From Erwinia piriflorinigrans CFBP 5888 (GTDB taxonomy: Bacteria; Pseudomonadota; Gammaproteobacteria; Enterobacterales; Enterobacteriaceae), in contig NZ_CAHS01000014.1 in assembly GCF_001050515.1 (NCBI RefSeq), positions 186,001 through 250,000 on the forward strand: a stretch of 64,000 nt of DNA, in the 5' to 3' direction. The notes below the pieces were generated by a model. It was not told the DNA's origin, ran no database searches, and saw only the letters and a program-made list of their open reading frames with translations. The translations under genes and the position numbers were made by a program. This document shows positions 1 through 11,141 of the stretch, piece by piece. Position 1 is the first letter of the stretch. Each line of letters opens with the position of its first letter.

Positions 1-365
1 ACGATGAGCTGATGTCGCTGGCCGATGAGGGCAAACTGCTGAAGCTGGTTAATCAGCGTTCCACCGGTTCTGACCTTGACCGCCAAAAGTTACAGGAAAA
101 GATGCGCGCGTCATTAAACCGCCTTCGTCGCCTCGGTATGGTGTGGTTTATGGGTAATGACAGCAGCAAATTCCGTATTACCGAATCGGTATTCCGCTTC
201 GGGGCCGATGTGCGCAGCGGTGACGATGCGCGTGATGCGCAGCTGCGGATGATCCGTGATGGTGAAGCGGTGCAGCTTGACGGTGGCCCGGCACTGAGTG
301 ATGACGGTGAAGAGGGCGATAATGAAGCGGAAAATAGTGCGCCGGATAGTGCGGAGGAAGAGTAA
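1..365 (+). CDS. mukE: Chromosome partition protein MukE, C-terminal part (5' end outside window)
   Basis: The reading frame is open from the first bases (first full codon at position 3) and ends at TAA 363-365, directly before the mukB ATG. About 120 residues are visible, roughly half of a protein of about 230. The end is strongly acidic (run of D/E/G/A before the stop), as in enterobacterial MukE. MukE is the winged-helix kite subunit that binds the MukF kleisin and MukB heads in the MukBEF condensin, which compacts and segregates the chromosome. Identity rests on the position immediately upstream of mukB and on the recognisable C-terminal sequence. The real start and mukF lie outside the window. 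Confidence 0.93.
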   Translation, partial: DELMSLADEGKLLKLVNQRSTGSDLDRQKLQEKMRASLNRLRRLGMVWFMGNDSSKFRITESVFRFGADVRSGDDARDAQLRMIRDGEAVQLDGGPALSDDGEEGDNEAENSAPDSAEEE

Positions 366-3300
366 ATGATTGAACGTGGCAAATTTCGCTCACTGACGCT
401 GATTAACTGGAACGGTTTCTTCGCCCGTACTTTTGATCTTGATGAACTGGTGACAACGCTGTCAGGCGGCAACGGTGCCGGTAAATCGACCACTATGGCG
501 GCCTTTGTTACCGCGCTGATCCCTGACCTGACGCTGTTACATTTTCGTAACACCACCGAAGCGGGCGCGACCTCTGGTTCACGCGATAAAGGCCTGCACG
601 GTAAACTGCGTCCCGGCGTGTGTTATGCGGCGCTGGACGTGGTCAACTCACTTCACCAGCGCGTGATTGTCGGCGTACGTTTGCAGCAGATTGCGGGGCG
701 TGACCGTAAAGTGGATATCAAACCGTTCAGTATTCACGGTCTGCCAACGGCGATTAATCCAACCGAGATCCTGACCGAAACGGTCAGTGCTCGTCAGGCG
801 CGCGTGCTGCCGCTTAGCGAGTTGAAAGAGAAGTTTGAAGCGATGGAGAGCGTACAGTTTAAGCAGTACAACTCCATTACGGATTACCACTCGGTCATGT
901 TTGACCTCGGTATTGTGGCGCGCCGCCTGCGCACCGCTGCCGACCGCAGTAAGTACTACCGCCTGATTGAAGCTTCCCTGTACGGCGGTATTTCCAGCGC
1001 GATTACTCGCTCGCTGCGTGACTATTTATTGCCGGAAAACAGCGGCGTGCGTAAAGCTTTCCAGGATATGGAATCGGCGCTGCGCGAAAACCGCATGACG
1101 CTGGAGGCGATCCGCGTCACCCAATCCGATCGCGATCTGTTTAAACATCTGATCTCAGAAGCCACCAACTATGTGTCGGCTGACTACATGCGTCACGCCA
1201 ACGAGCGGCGCATCCACCTTGATGGCGCGCTGTTACTGCGCAATGATCTGTTTACCAGCCGCCAGCAGCGCGCCAGCGAACAGTATCGTCATATCGAAAT
1301 GGCGCGTGAACTCGCAGAACATAATGCGGCCGAAAGCGATCTGGAAACCGATTATCAGGGAGCCAGCGATCATCTGAACCTGGTGCAGACCGCTTTGCGC
1401 CAGCAGGAAAAGATTGACCGCTATGATGCCGATCTTGAAGAGCTGACCTTCCGCCTTGAAGAACAAAATGAGGTCGTGGCAGAAGCGCGTGAAGTGCAGG
1501 AAGAAAATGAAGCGCGCAGTGAAGCCACCGAGCTGGAGGTTGATGAACTGAAAAGCCAGCTGGCCGATTATCAGCAGGCGCTGGACGTTCAGCAAACCCG
1601 CGCTATTCAGTATCAACAGGCGTTACAGGCGTTACAACGTGCTCAGGATATCTGTCAGCTGCGCGATCTTAGCGTCGATAACGCCGAGGAGTGGCAGGAA
1701 ACTTTCCAGGCGAAAGAGCAGGAAGCGACCGACAAACTCCTGATGTTGGAACAGAAAATGAGCGTGGCGCAGGCCGCGCACAGCCAGTTCGAGCAGGCCT
1801 ATGAACTGGTGACCCGTATTGCCGGCCCGGTCAGCCGCAGTGACGCATGGCAGGTGGGGCGCGATCTGCTGCGCGATGCCAGCAACCAGCGCTACCATGC
1901 TGAACAGCTACAGCCGTTGCGTAGCCGCATTAGCGAGCTGGGACAGCGTGTACGTGAACAACAAGACGCTGAACGTCTGCTGAGCGACTTCTGCAAGCGT
2001 TATGGCCAGCAGGTTGATGCCGCCGATCTGGAAAATCTTCAGGCCGAACTTGAGGCGCAGATTGAACTCCTCAATGAAAGCGTAGCGGATGCCGGAGAAC
2101 GGCGCATGACGTTGCGTCAGGAGCTGGAACAGCTACGCGAACGTGTTGCGCGACTGACGAAGCAGGCACCACAGTGGCTGGCAGCTCAAGAGATCCTCTC
2201 CCAGCTGAGTGAACAAACCGGGCAGGCTCTGGAAAACAGCCAGCAGGTGACTGAGTTCATGCAGCAGCTGCTGGAGCGTGAGCGCGAAACAACGGTGGAG
2301 CGCGACGACATCGCGGCGCGTAAGCGCGAGATCGAACAGCAGATCGAGCGTCTTAGCCAGCCAGGCGGTTCAGAAGATGCACGTCTGAATCACCTTGCGG
2401 AACGTTTTGGCGGCGTGCTGCTATCGGAAATTTATGACGATGTCACCATTGACGATGCGCCATACTTTTCGGCGCTGTATGGCCCGGCACGCCATGCCAT
2501 CGTGGTTCCTGACCTGTCGCTGATCCGCGAACAGCTTGATGGTCTGGACGACTGCCCGGAAGATCTCTACCTGATAGAAGGCGACCCGCAGTCATTTGAT
2601 GACAGCGTGTTTAATGTTGAGGAGCTGACCAAAGCGGTGGTCGTCAAGGCGGGTGACCGTCAGTGGCGCTATTCACGCTTCCCTAAAGTTCCGCTCTTTG
2701 GCCGAGCGGCGCGTGAAAATCAGCTGGACGTGCTACGTGCCGAGCGTGAAACGCTGGCCGAACGTTTTGCCACCCTGTCATTTGACGTGCAGAAAATTCA
2801 ACGACTGCATCAGTCGTTCAGCCGCTTTATCGGCAGCCATATCGGCGTTGCTTTTGAACCCGATCCGGAGGCAGCATTACGTCAGCTCAACGGTCGCCGT
2901 AATGAAGTTGAGCGAGAGCTGAGCAATCATGAAAGCGAAAATCAGCAGCAGCGCCAGCAGTTTGAACAGGCGAAAGAGGGCGTAGCCCAGCTTAACCGCC
3001 TGCTGCCGCGTGTCAGCCTGTTGCTGGATGACACGCTACAGGACCGTCACGAAGAGATTCAGGAGAAACTGGCTGAAGCGCAGGAAGCCGCGCGCTTTGT
3101 ACAGCAGCACGGCGCATCGCTCGCCAAGCTGGAACCTATCCTGTCCGTTCTGCAAAGCGACCCGGAGCAGCATGAACAGCTAACGCTGGACTATCAGCAG
3201 GCGCAGCAGCAGCAGCGCGATGCGCGCCAGCAGGCGTTTTCCCTGACGGAAGTGGTGCAGCGCCGGGCGCACTTTGGTTATATCGATTCGGCGGGCATGC

Positions 3301-4814
3301 TCAATGGCACCAGCGATCTGAATGAAAAACTGCGCCAGCGCCTGGAACAGGCTGAAAGCGAACGCGCCCGTGCCCGCGAGCAGCTGCGCCAGCATCAATC
3401 GCAGCTAACCCAATATTCACAGGTACTGGCCTCATTGAAAAGTTCGTATGATGCCAAGCGCGATATGCTGAAAGAGCTACAGCAGGAGATGCAGGATATT
3501 GGCGTGCAGGCTGATGCCAGCGCCGAACAGCGTGCGCGTCTGCGTCGTGATGAACTCTACAGCGCATTAAGCAATAACCGTGCGCGGCGCAATCAGCTGG
3601 AAAAACAGCTGACGTTCTGCGAGGCCGAAATAGACGCGCTACAGAAAAAACTCCGTCGTCTTGAACGCGAATACCAGCAGGGGCGTGAACAGGTTGTCAA
3701 CGCTAAGGCTGGCTGGGTCGCGGTGCTGCGTCTGGTGAAGGATAATGGCGTGGAACGCCGTCTGCACCGCCGCGAACTGGCTTATCTGGGCGGTGACGAG
3801 CTGCGCTCTATGTCGGACAAAGCATTGGGAGCGTTGCGTCTGGCGGTAGCGGATAATGAACATCTGCGAGACGTGCTGCGCCTGTCTGAAGATCCAAAAC
3901 GACCAGAGCGAAAAGTTCAGTTCTATATCGCCGTATACCAGCATCTGCGCGAACGTATTCGTCAGGACATCATTCGTACCGATGATCCGGTTGAAGCGAT
4001 TGAACAGATGGAAATTGAACTGAATCGTTTGACCGAAGAGCTGACCGCCCGTGAGCAAACGCTGGCTATCAGTTCACGCAGCGTGTCGAATATTATTCGC
4101 AAAACGATCCAGCGCGAACAGAACCGCATCCGCCAGCTGAATCAGGGCTTGCAGGCCGTTAGTTTTGGTCAGGTGAAAAGCGTGCGTCTGAATGTTAACG
4201 TGCGCGAAGCGCACTCCACATTGCTGGACGTCTTGTCTGAACAGCATGAGCAGCATCAGGATCTGTTTAAAAGTAACCGCCTGACCTTCTCCGAGGCGCT
4301 GGCGAAACTGTATCAGCGTCTGAATCCACAGATCGATATGGGGCAGCGTACGCCGCAAACCATCGGCGAAGAGCTGCTAGACTATCGCAACTATCTTGAA
4401 ATGGAAGTGGAAGTCAGCCGTGGTTCCGACGGCTGGCTTCGTGCGGAAAGTGGTGCACTCTCCACCGGTGAGGCTATCGGTACCGGGATGTCGATCCTGG
4501 TGATGGTGGTGCAAAGCTGGGAAGAGGAGTCACGGCGACTACGCGGTAAAGATATCTCGCCGTGTCGTTTGCTGTTCCTTGATGAAGCCGCGCGTCTGGA
4601 TGCAAAATCGATTGCCACGTTGTTTGAACTCTGCGACCGCCTGGAAATGCAGTTGATTATTGCCGCGCCGGAAAATATCAGTCCGGAAAAAGGCACGACC
4701 TATAAACTTGTACGTAAAGTATTCAATAATACTGAACATGTGCATGTGGTCGGCTTGCGCGGTTTTGCCGCAGACCCAAGTTCGGTAACGGGCAGTGCAG
4801 ATATTGGCGCATAG
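366..4814 (+). CDS. mukB: Chromosome partition protein MukB (SMC-like condensin ATPase)
   Basis: The 1,482-residue protein is close to the 1,486 of E. coli MukB. The N-terminal head carries the Walker A motif GGNGAGKS at residues 34-41. Long Glu/Gln/Arg-rich coiled coils fill about 290-640 and 780-1300, with the hinge between them (around 650-780). The C-terminal head has the signature [10 protein letters not shown] near 1365 and the Walker B stretch [11 protein letters not shown] near 1400-1410. The start codon abuts the mukE stop codon, indicating translational coupling in the mukFEB operon. MukB dimers hydrolyse ATP to compact DNA and recruit topoisomerase IV. In Enterobacterales MukB works against MatP, whose gene is also in this window (34,944). 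Nothing looks damaged. Confidence 0.98.
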   Translation: MIERGKFRSLTLINWNGFFARTFDLDELVTTLSGGNGAGKSTTMAAFVTALIPDLTLLHFRNTTEAGATSGSRDKGLHGKLRPGVCYAALDVVNSLHQRVIVGVRLQQIAGRDRKVDIKPFSIHGLPTAINPTEILTETVSARQARVLPLSELKEKFEAMESVQFKQYNSITDYHSVMFDLGIVARRLRTAADRSKYYRLIEASLYGGISSAITRSLRDYLLPENSGVRKAFQDMESALRENRMTLEAIRVTQSDRDLFKHLISEATNYVSADYMRHANERRIHLDGALLLRNDLFTSRQQRASEQYRHIEMARELAEHNAAESDLETDYQGASDHLNLVQTALRQQEKIDRYDADLEELTFRLEEQNEVVAEAREVQEENEARSEATELEVDELKSQLADYQQALDVQQTRAIQYQQALQALQRAQDICQLRDLSVDNAEEWQETFQAKEQEATDKLLMLEQKMSVAQAAHSQFEQAYELVTRIAGPVSRSDAWQVGRDLLRDASNQRYHAEQLQPLRSRISELGQRVREQQDAERLLSDFCKRYGQQVDAADLENLQAELEAQIELLNESVADAGERRMTLRQELEQLRERVARLTKQAPQWLAAQEILSQLSEQTGQALENSQQVTEFMQQLLERERETTVERDDIAARKREIEQQIERLSQPGGSEDARLNHLAERFGGVLLSEIYDDVTIDDAPYFSALYGPARHAIVVPDLSLIREQLDGLDDCPEDLYLIEGDPQSFDDSVFNVEELTKAVVVKAGDRQWRYSRFPKVPLFGRAARENQLDVLRAERETLAERFATLSFDVQKIQRLHQSFSRFIGSHIGVAFEPDPEAALRQLNGRRNEVERELSNHESENQQQRQQFEQAKEGVAQLNRLLPRVSLLLDDTLQDRHEEIQEKLAEAQEAARFVQQHGASLAKLEPILSVLQSDPEQHEQLTLDYQQAQQQQRDARQQAFSLTEVVQRRAHFGYIDSAGMLNGTSDLNEKLRQRLEQAESERARAREQLRQHQSQLTQYSQVLASLKSSYDAKRDMLKELQQEMQDIGVQADASAEQRARLRRDELYSALSNNRARRNQLEKQLTFCEAEIDALQKKLRRLEREYQQGREQVVNAKAGWVAVLRLVKDNGVERRLHRRELAYLGGDELRSMSDKALGALRLAVADNEHLRDVLRLSEDPKRPERKVQFYIAVYQHLRERIRQDIIRTDDPVEAIEQMEIELNRLTEELTAREQTLAISSRSVSNIIRKTIQREQNRIRQLNQGLQAVSFGQVKSVRLNVNVREAHSTLLDVLSEQHEQHQDLFKSNRLTFSEALAKLYQRLNPQIDMGQRTPQTIGEELLDYRNYLEMEVEVSRGSDGWLRAESGALSTGEAIGTGMSILVMVVQSWEEESRRLRGKDISPCRLLFLDEAARLDAKSIATLFELCDRLEMQLIIAAPENISPEKGTTYKLVRKVFNNTEHVHVVGLRGFAADPSSVTGSADIGA

Positions 4815-4880
4815 TATTGGTACAGGAAAAAAATAGTGCTTATCAAGTGGTAAATTGACCAACGGGGCATTACTCTCAAT

Positions 4881-4921
4881 AACGGCATTTGTAACGTAAC
4901 AGGCGAATGCCGTTTTCTGTT
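4881..4921 (+). terminator. Candidate Rho-independent terminator after mukB
   Basis: A 9-bp perfect stem, AACGGCATT (4881-4889) with AATGCCGTT (4906-4914), has a 16-nt loop and is followed by the T-rich stretch TTCTGTTT. It sits 67 bp after the mukB stop and before the ldtD promoter region, so it probably ends the mukFEB transcript. The long loop makes it less than ideal. Confidence 0.5.
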
Positions 4922-4987
4922 TGTATACTTATAACAACGATTAATCGTTATTTTTATTAATAAGCTGACTGAAACAGGGAGCAGGGA

Positions 4988-6826
4988 ATGTCGCTGCAGA
5001 AATCATTATCTATCCATGCGCTTGCGGTGGGTTGTTGCCTGCTTTCCGGGCTAGTCGTTTTACCAGGCGCTGTGGCAGGTACTCCACCCGTTGCCGCCCC
5101 GGCGCTGTCAACCATCAGCGTGACGCAAAGTCAGCAGCAGATCATCGCCGCTTTACCTCACGGCATAACGCTATTTTACCTGAAAAATCTTGCTCCACTT
5201 TACGCCAACAATCGTATGCAGCTAATGTGGCAGGATCAGCAGGCGGTCAAACAATTCCAGCAACAGCTGGCTGAAGTGGCTCTCTCCGGCGTTCAGCCGC
5301 AGTTTTCTCAGTGGGTAAAGGCGCTTACCGATCCCGCTATTACTGGCCTGGCCCGCGATCTGGTACTGTCTGATGCCATGTTAGGTTATCTGCAATTTAC
5401 CTCCAACGTGCCGAGCAAAGGTGAGTCCTGGCTATACAGCAATGTGCCCTACAGGATGGAAGCACCATCGATAATGGCGATTAATCAGTGGCAGCGTGCG
5501 CTGGCGCAGGGCAATATCAACGGCTTTGTGCTTTCACTGGCACCCCAGCATCCGCAGTATCCGCGAATGCACCAGGCGCTGAAAACGCTGTTGGCGGCGG
5601 ATAGTCGTCCGTGGCCCCGGCTCATCGATAAGCAGACGCTGCGTCCGGGCCAGATCAGTAACGACGTATCGGCCCTGCGCGATATTCTGCAACGTAATGG
5701 CATGATGTCGTCAGAAAATGAACCCGCTAAACCTGTGGCGGAGATCGTGGGGGATGTCGATGCCCCACTGGTCCACGATGATGACAATGTGCAGCCGGAT
5801 TCAGGCACGCAGGCAGGGACTGAAAGTCATCGCGTAGTCAGCCCATCGGCGAGTCTGTCAGGAAATACCGCAACGGCAAATAGCATCAACGGACAGGCGG
5901 CGCAGGGTAATGTGGCCAATACGTATACGCCGCAGCTGGTGGAGGCGCTAAAACGTTTTCAACGCTGGCAAGGCCTGGAAGCTGATGGCGCGATCGGCCA
6001 GCGTACCCGCGAGTGGTTGAATGCTTCTCCACAGCAGCGTGCCACGCTGCTGGCATTGAACATCCAGCGTTTGCGTCTGCTTCCTGATGACATGCACAAC
6101 GGTATAATGGTAAACATCCCCAACTATTCGCTGGCTTATTACGTCAATGGTCATGAAATCCTCGCGTCACGGGTGATTGTCGGACGACCGGACCGCAAAA
6201 CGCCATTGATGCGCAGCGCGTTGAACAATGTGGTGCTTAACCCACCGTGGAACGTTCCTACCTCGCTGATACGCAAGGATATCGTTCCGAAGGTAAAACA
6301 GGATCCGACGTACCTTTATAAGCACGGCTACACACTACTTTCAGGCTGGAGCAGTGAAGCGCAAGTGGTTGATCCTTCAATGATAGACTGGAGCATGGTT
6401 TCTGCCGCTTCCTTCCCATACCGCATCCGTCAGGCTCCTGGCGCTACCAACTCGCTCGGGCGTTACAAGTTCAATATGCCGAGCTCTGAAGCCATCTATC
6501 TGCATGACACGCCAAATCATGGCCTGTTCCAGAAAGATATACGCGCTCTGAGTTCCGGCTGCGTAAGGGTGAATCGCGCTGCCGATTTGGCTAATTTACT
6601 GTTGCGGGATGTGGGTTGGAACGACACGCGTATCGCCAGTACGCTGAAAGAGGGCGATACTCGCTTTGTGACTATTCGTCATCGTATCCCGGTCAACCTC
6701 TATTATCTGACCGCCTGGGTCGCAGATGATGGTCAACCCCAGTTTCGTACAGATATTTACAATTATGACTACACTGCGCGTTCAGGTATTCAGGTGCTGG
6801 CACGGGCTGGTCAATTATTGCGCTAA
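4988..6826 (+). CDS. ldtD: L,D-transpeptidase LdtD (YcbB)
   Basis: The 612-residue protein (E. coli 615) makes meso-DAP to meso-DAP (3-3) peptidoglycan cross-links in the periplasm and can bypass penicillin-binding proteins. Residues 1-30 form a signal peptide ending near AVAG. A peptidoglycan-binding helical domain lies around 313-345 ([20 protein letters not shown]). The YkuD catalytic domain follows, with HDTPNHGLF and SSGCVRV; the nucleophile is Cys at about residue 524. A GGGAGCAGGG ribosome-binding stretch precedes the ATG. The next gene, mepK, encodes an endopeptidase that opens the same 3-3 bonds, so the pair forms a small cell-wall remodelling module, as in E. coli. Confidence 0.96.
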   Translation: MSLQKSLSIHALAVGCCLLSGLVVLPGAVAGTPPVAAPALSTISVTQSQQQIIAALPHGITLFYLKNLAPLYANNRMQLMWQDQQAVKQFQQQLAEVALSGVQPQFSQWVKALTDPAITGLARDLVLSDAMLGYLQFTSNVPSKGESWLYSNVPYRMEAPSIMAINQWQRALAQGNINGFVLSLAPQHPQYPRMHQALKTLLAADSRPWPRLIDKQTLRPGQISNDVSALRDILQRNGMMSSENEPAKPVAEIVGDVDAPLVHDDDNVQPDSGTQAGTESHRVVSPSASLSGNTATANSINGQAAQGNVANTYTPQLVEALKRFQRWQGLEADGAIGQRTREWLNASPQQRATLLALNIQRLRLLPDDMHNGIMVNIPNYSLAYYVNGHEILASRVIVGRPDRKTPLMRSALNNVVLNPPWNVPTSLIRKDIVPKVKQDPTYLYKHGYTLLSGWSSEAQVVDPSMIDWSMVSAASFPYRIRQAPGATNSLGRYKFNMPSSEAIYLHDTPNHGLFQKDIRALSSGCVRVNRAADLANLLLRDVGWNDTRIASTLKEGDTRFVTIRHRIPVNLYYLTAWVADDGQPQFRTDIYNYDYTARSGIQVLARAGQLLR

Positions 6827-6867
6827 TAGCTGATTAACCAGAAGTTCTTAGCCAAGAAGTATAAGGG

Positions 6868-6906
6868 CGCATTGGGTCAACAATTGAACCAATGCGTCAT
6901 TTTCGT
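6868..6906 (+). terminator. Hairpin between ldtD and mepK, possible weak terminator
   Basis: CGCATTGG (6868-6875) pairs with CCAATGCG (6889-6896); the inner CAA/TTG also pair. A T-rich stretch (TCATTTTCGTTT) follows. It may attenuate ldtD readthrough into mepK. Confidence 0.4.
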
Positions 6907-7002
6907 TTATAGCGGGTTGACGGATGTTTTCGCGCCCGGTAAGGTTCCAGCCAGCGCAGTAAATGCACAACTCTGAACCTTTTAGCCAGGTAATGCAGCT
7001 TT

Positions 7003-7551
7003 ATGGATAAGATCGACTCTCATCGCCGTAAGTGGTTGACTCTGGGCGGAGCCGCCTTGGGTGTCGCACTATTACCGCGCGAGGCTTTTGCCTCGCTCTC
7101 TACCGCACGTCCCCGAATACTGACTCTGAATAATCTTCATACCGGTGAAAGTCTCAAAACCGAGTTTTTTAACGGTAAAAGCTACGATAAATCCGAGCTG
7201 GCACGCCTTAACCACTTTTTCCGAGATTATCGGGCAAATAAGAGTAAAAGTATCGACCCTCATCTTTTCGATCAGTTGTTCCGTTTGCAAACTCTGCTTA
7301 ATACCCGTAAACCCGTTCAGCTTATTTCTGGCTACCGTTCGTTGGCAACCAATAATATGCTGCGTGAAAGCGGTGATGGCGTGGCTAAACATAGCTATCA
7401 CACGCTGGGTCAGGCGATGGATTTCCATATTGAAGGGATTACATTGAGCAATATCCGCAAAGCCGCGCTTTCTCTGCGCTCTGGTGGTGTAGGATACTAC
7501 CCACGAAGTAACTTTGTGCATATTGATACCGGGCCGGTTCGGCACTGGTAA
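7003..7551 (+). CDS. mepK: Murein endopeptidase MepK (YcbK), Tat-exported
   Basis: The 182-residue protein belongs to peptidase family M15/DUF882. The N-terminus HRRKWLTLGGAALGVALL is a twin-arginine signal peptide ending near residue 30 (AFA). Zinc-ligand motifs are His133 and Asp140 in HSYHTLGQAMDFH, and His173 in NFVHIDTG. The E. coli homolog cleaves meso-DAP-meso-DAP (3-3) cross-links, the product of LdtD encoded just upstream. ATG 7003 follows a weak ribosome-binding site, but the Tat motif fixes the N-terminus. No damage is seen. Confidence 0.95.
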   Translation: MDKIDSHRRKWLTLGGAALGVALLPREAFASLSTARPRILTLNNLHTGESLKTEFFNGKSYDKSELARLNHFFRDYRANKSKSIDPHLFDQLFRLQTLLNTRKPVQLISGYRSLATNNMLRESGDGVAKHSYHTLGQAMDFHIEGITLSNIRKAALSLRSGGVGYYPRSNFVHIDTGPVRHW

Positions 7552-7594
7552 CCTGAAATTCCGGTTGTCTTGTGGCGGCTGGTAACGGAGTATT

Positions 7595-8224
7595 ATGGAC
7601 TTTCACATCATACCGGTCACTGCGTTCGCACAGAATTGTTCAGTGATTTGGTGCCCTGAAACGGGTGAAGCTGCACTGGTGGATCCTGGCGGGGATGCGC
7701 AGAAAATTAAAGATGAAATCGCCGGGCTGGGCGTAACGCTCAAGCAAATTCTCCTGACACACGGTCATCTTGACCATGTGGGAGCGGCGGCAGAGCTGGC
7801 TGAGCATTACGGCGTATCGATTATTGGGCCGCATAAGGCAGATAAATTCTGGCTGGACGCTTTACCGCAGCAAAGCCAGATGTTTGGTTTTGACGAGTGC
7901 GCACCACTTACCCCGAACCGTTGGCTGGAAGAGGGGGAAAACGTACAGGTTGGTTATACCGTGCTGGAAGTCCTTTTGTGTCCCGGGCATACGCCGGGTC
8001 ATATTGTATTCTTCGACCGCGAAGGTCGTCTGCTGGTCTCCGGCGATGTGATTTTCAACGGTGGCGTAGGGCGCTCAGACTTTCCACAGGGCAGTCACGA
8101 TGACCTGATAGCATCCATTCACCACAAGCTGCTGCCGCTGGGTGATGACGTCTCCTTTATTGCAGGCCATGGGCCTATGTCGACGCTGGGACGCGAACGA
8201 ATCAGCAATCCTTTTCTGCAATAG
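7595..8224 (+). CDS. gloC: Hydroxyacylglutathione hydrolase type II (GloC/YcbL)
   Basis: The 209-residue protein is a metallo-beta-lactamase-fold hydrolase. It has the zinc motif THGHLDH near residues 56-62, a later CPGHTPGH and the SGDVIF aspartate motif. The E. coli homolog is a type II glyoxalase that hydrolyses S-lactoylglutathione in methylglyoxal detoxification; mgsA, which makes methylglyoxal, is also in this window at 43,235. GGAG lies 6 bases before the ATG. A strong terminator follows the stop. Length is a few residues short of the E. coli protein, with loss only at the C-terminal tail. Confidence 0.94.
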   Translation: MDFHIIPVTAFAQNCSVIWCPETGEAALVDPGGDAQKIKDEIAGLGVTLKQILLTHGHLDHVGAAAELAEHYGVSIIGPHKADKFWLDALPQQSQMFGFDECAPLTPNRWLEEGENVQVGYTVLEVLLCPGHTPGHIVFFDREGRLLVSGDVIFNGGVGRSDFPQGSHDDLIASIHHKLLPLGDDVSFIAGHGPMSTLGRERISNPFLQ

Positions 8225-8241
8225 TCGCGTGTAGAAAAAGA

Positions 8242-8274
8242 ACAAGCCTGCATTTGCAGGCTTGTTTTCGTTTT
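8242..8274 (+). terminator. Rho-independent terminator of gloC
   Basis: A perfect 10-bp stem, ACAAGCCTGC (8242-8251) with GCAGGCTTGT (8256-8265), has a 4-nt loop and is followed by TTTCGTTTT. Confidence 0.85.
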
Positions 8275-8313
8275 GAGGCATGAGCGGCCCACCGGTTCGT
8301 GCCGCTTATCAGA

Positions 8314-9504
8314 TTACAGCACTGCGACAATCGCTTCACATAGCTGAGCCATATTATCCTCGGTCATTCCCGCCACGTTAACGCGACCGGAGTTTACCGC
8401 ATAGACGCCAAACTCATCGCGCAGGCGAACCACCTGATCTTTCGTCAGGCCGCTGAACGAAAACATACCGTTTTGCGCAATAATAAAGCTGAAGTCACCC
8501 TTTGCCCCTTTCTCTTTCAGCGTTTTGACAAAAAGCTGGCGCATGCACTGAATACGTTCGCGCATGCTGGTTAGCTCCTGCTCCCACTCTGCACGCAGCG
8601 TGCTGTTGCTCAGGATAGTACCAACCACGGCGGCACCGTGCGCGGGTGGATTAGAGTAGTTAGCACGGATGGTCGCTTTTACCTGACTGAAGGCAGTATC
8701 GGCCACGGCAGCATCGCTGGCAACCAGGGTAAATGCGCCGACACGCTCATTATAAAGGCCAAAGTTTTTCGAGTATGAGCTGCATACGATCAGTTCCTTG
8801 TGGCTGGCTGCGAAGATACGCAGGCCTTCAGCATCTTGTTCAAGGCCTCGGGCAAACCCCTGATAGGCAAAGTCAAACAGCGGCAGCCATCCCTTAGCCA
8901 GTGACAGTTCTGCCAGCTGCGCCCACTGTTCAGCAGTAGGATCAATGCCGGTCGGGTTATGGCAACAGCCGTGGAACAGGACAATATCACCGGCTTGGGC
9001 AGCATTCAGGCTGCCCAGCATCCCATTGAAATCCAGATCGTGGCTGGCAGCATCGTAATAATCGTATTCACAGACTTCCAGCCCGGCGGCAGCAAACACG
9101 TTCTGATGATTTGGCCAGCTTGGATTACTCACCCAGACGCGTTTTGCGCTGGTCTGTGTAGCGATAAAGTCGGCTGCAACACGCAGTGCGCCAGTGCCGC
9201 CAGGCGTTTGAGCGGTACGCGCACGTCGGCTGTCGATGAGTTTGCTATCGGCACCAAACAGCAGTTCCTGGGTACAACGCGCAAAATCGGCGATCCCGTC
9301 AATGCTCAGATAATTTTTTGTTATTTCGTTTTCCAGCAGATACAGCTCGGCTTTTTTTACGCTGGCGAGTACCGGCGTTTTGCCGGTTTCATCTTTGTAC
9401 ACGCCAATACCGAGGTTGATCTTATCCAAACGTTCATCCGCGCGGAATAGATCGGCTAAGCCAAGGATGGGGTCGGCGGGTGCAGCTGCAATACGTTCAA
9501 ACAT
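8314..9504 (-). CDS. aspC: Aromatic/aspartate aminotransferase AspC
   Basis: The 396-residue protein matches the length and sequence of enterobacterial AspC, a PLP enzyme that interconverts aspartate/2-oxoglutarate and oxaloacetate/glutamate. The PLP lysine lies in [14 protein letters not shown] near residue 246, and the conserved [10 protein letters not shown] and FDFAYQGF motifs are present. It is cytoplasmic and homodimeric. The gene sits between gloC (convergent) and ompF (upstream, same strand), as in E. coli. Confidence 0.97.
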   Translation of the reverse strand: MFERIAAAPADPILGLADLFRADERLDKINLGIGVYKDETGKTPVLASVKKAELYLLENEITKNYLSIDGIADFARCTQELLFGADSKLIDSRRARTAQTPGGTGALRVAADFIATQTSAKRVWVSNPSWPNHQNVFAAAGLEVCEYDYYDAASHDLDFNGMLGSLNAAQAGDIVLFHGCCHNPTGIDPTAEQWAQLAELSLAKGWLPLFDFAYQGFARGLEQDAEGLRIFAASHKELIVCSSYSKNFGLYNERVGAFTLVASDAAVADTAFSQVKATIRANYSNPPAHGAAVVGTILSNSTLRAEWEQELTSMRERIQCMRQLFVKTLKEKGAKGDFSFIIAQNGMFSFSGLTKDQVVRLRDEFGVYAVNSGRVNVAGMTEDNMAQLCEAIVAVL

Positions 9505-9668
9505 AATTGGAGTCCGTTAGCTTAAAATAAAGCGAAGTGTTGGCTCAGGTTACCGCCATAATGGATAAATTACCAACCGTTTGCGTCAAAAAAAGGTCAG
9601 GTCTGAAGACCGAATATGAAAAAAATTTCGGGTGGCAGTAACCAAAATCTTAAAATGCAAGCCAATAA

Positions 9669-9690
9669 AAAACGGGGCCGAAGCCCCGTT
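9669..9690 (-). terminator. Rho-independent terminator of ompF
   Basis: Read on the minus strand, AACGGGGC-TTCG-GCCCCGTT (9671-9690) is an 8-bp GC-rich stem with a UUCG tetraloop, followed by TTTT. It lies 46 bp after the ompF stop. Confidence 0.88.
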
Positions 9691-9735
9691 TGATAATGCA
9701 CATTATGCCGCAGTTTTACTGCGTCACGGTGGCAA

Positions 9736-10842
9736 TTAGAACTGGTAAACCAGGCCAACACCAACGGTGTTGTCGGTAGAAGTACCGGTAGCGCGGGTGA
9801 AGTCGTTTTCATCCAGCAGGTTAATTTTATAGTCAACGTAGGTGGACATATTTTTGTTGAAGTAGTAGTAGGTGGCTACGTCGATGTACTTATACAGATC
9901 CTGTTTGCCAAAGTTTTCAATCTTCTTACCGACAGACTGTACGTAAGCCAGGGATGGACGCAGGCCGAAGTCGAACTGATACTGCGCTACCGCTTCGAAT
10001 TTCTGCTCTTTGTTCACCATGCCGTCTATCTGAACGCCGTCAACCTTGCCCGTATCAATATAGGTGTTGTTACGGGTTTCACCGTACATCGCCGCCAGAT
10101 AGACATTGTTGGCATCATACTTAACCGCAGTAGACCAGGTTTCAGCCGTTTTGCTGCCGTTTGCGAAGTAGGCTTTCTGCTGACCGTTGGTGCGGTCAGA
10201 TTTGGTGTAAGCAGCAGAAACCGCTACGCCAACCGGGGTGGTATAGGTAACCGAGCTGCCCCAGCCATCGCCATTGGCTTTCTTGATTTGACGACCGGTT
10301 GCGCTCTCTTCGTTTTTACCCTGATATTGCAGAGCGAAGTCCAGACCATCAACCAGGCCAAAGAAGTTGCTGTTACGGTAGGTAGCCAGACCGTTAGAAC
10401 GACCCACCATGCCGTTATCTGAGTAACCAGAATCACCACCGAATACCGGCAGGATATCGGTCCATGCCAGTGGGTCATAGCCCACGCCGTAGTTACGGCC
10501 GTAGTCGAATGCGCCGTAATCAGCAAATTTCAGGCCAGCGAAGCCAACACGGGTTTTAGAACCTGATGTGCCTTCTGCTTCTGAGACGTTTGCCTGAACG
10601 TTATATTCCCACTGACCATAACCGGTCAGCTGGTCGGTGATCTGAGTTTCACCTTTGAAACCGAAACGAACGTAAGATTCATCGCCATCTTCGTCGTTGA
10701 AATCAGAAAATTGGTGACGCGCATCAACTTTACCGTACAGGTCCAGTTTGTTGCCATCTTTGTTATAGATTTCTGCAGCGTTAGCGGCACCCGCTGCCAA
10801 CAGAGCTGGGATCACTACTGCAAGAATGTTGCGCTTCATCAT
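9736..10842 (-). CDS. ompF: Outer membrane general porin OmpF
   Basis: The 368-residue protein is a trimeric 16-strand porin. The signal peptide [22 protein letters not shown] is cleaved before [16 protein letters not shown]. Loop L3 carries the constriction motif [10 protein letters not shown], and the chain ends with the outer-membrane targeting Phe (GLVYQF). Several porin paralogs are alike, so the symbol relies on position between aspC and asnS, where ompF lies in E. coli. It mediates passive diffusion of small hydrophilic solutes. Expression is expected to be OmpR-dependent; a possible OmpR box lies upstream. Confidence 0.93.
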   Translation of the reverse strand: MMKRNILAVVIPALLAAGAANAAEIYNKDGNKLDLYGKVDARHQFSDFNDEDGDESYVRFGFKGETQITDQLTGYGQWEYNVQANVSEAEGTSGSKTRVGFAGLKFADYGAFDYGRNYGVGYDPLAWTDILPVFGGDSGYSDNGMVGRSNGLATYRNSNFFGLVDGLDFALQYQGKNEESATGRQIKKANGDGWGSSVTYTTPVGVAVSAAYTKSDRTNGQQKAYFANGSKTAETWSTAVKYDANNVYLAAMYGETRNNTYIDTGKVDGVQIDGMVNKEQKFEAVAQYQFDFGLRPSLAYVQSVGKKIENFGKQDLYKYIDVATYYYFNKNMSTYVDYKINLLDENDFTRATGTSTDNTVGVGLVYQF

Positions 10843-11016
10843 TATTTATTACCCTCATTGGAGTTATTTGAACACCTGCCACTGCCAACAACAATTCTTT
10901 ACAGAACCATGAAGAGAGTTTGGTGTCTTCCTGTGTCTGAAGGCATCTTTCCATTCGTAGCCCGGTTAATCTAGCCCGAAAATGCTACTAACCTCCTATT
11001 CTGGTAACAATTAGAA

Positions 11017-11038
11017 AAAATGTATTTCAAAATGTAAT
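11017..11038 (-). promoter_or_regulatory. Possible OmpR-binding box upstream of ompF
   Basis: The minus strand reads TTACATTTTGAAATACATTT, resembling the OmpR F1 box (TTTACTTTTGGTTACATATT). It is AT-rich and lies about 180-195 bp upstream of the ompF start. The match is by eye only; the rest of the ompF-asnS gap (10,843-11,141) holds the ompF leader and the asnS terminator. Confidence 0.35.
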
Positions 11039-11078
11039 AGTTGCGGAACTTTGTGAGTCATCTCTAAATTTACAAAAA

Positions 11079-11105
11079 TAAAAAAAGGCCAGCGAGGCTG
11101 GCCTT
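11079..11105 (-). terminator. Rho-independent terminator of asnS
   Basis: On the minus strand AAGGCCAGC-CTC-GCTGGCCTT (11085-11105) is a 9-bp perfect stem followed by a run of T residues. It begins 36 bp after the asnS stop. Confidence 0.88.
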
Positions 11106-11141
11106 AGTATATATATGAATTTCTTATATTTAATGCAGAAA

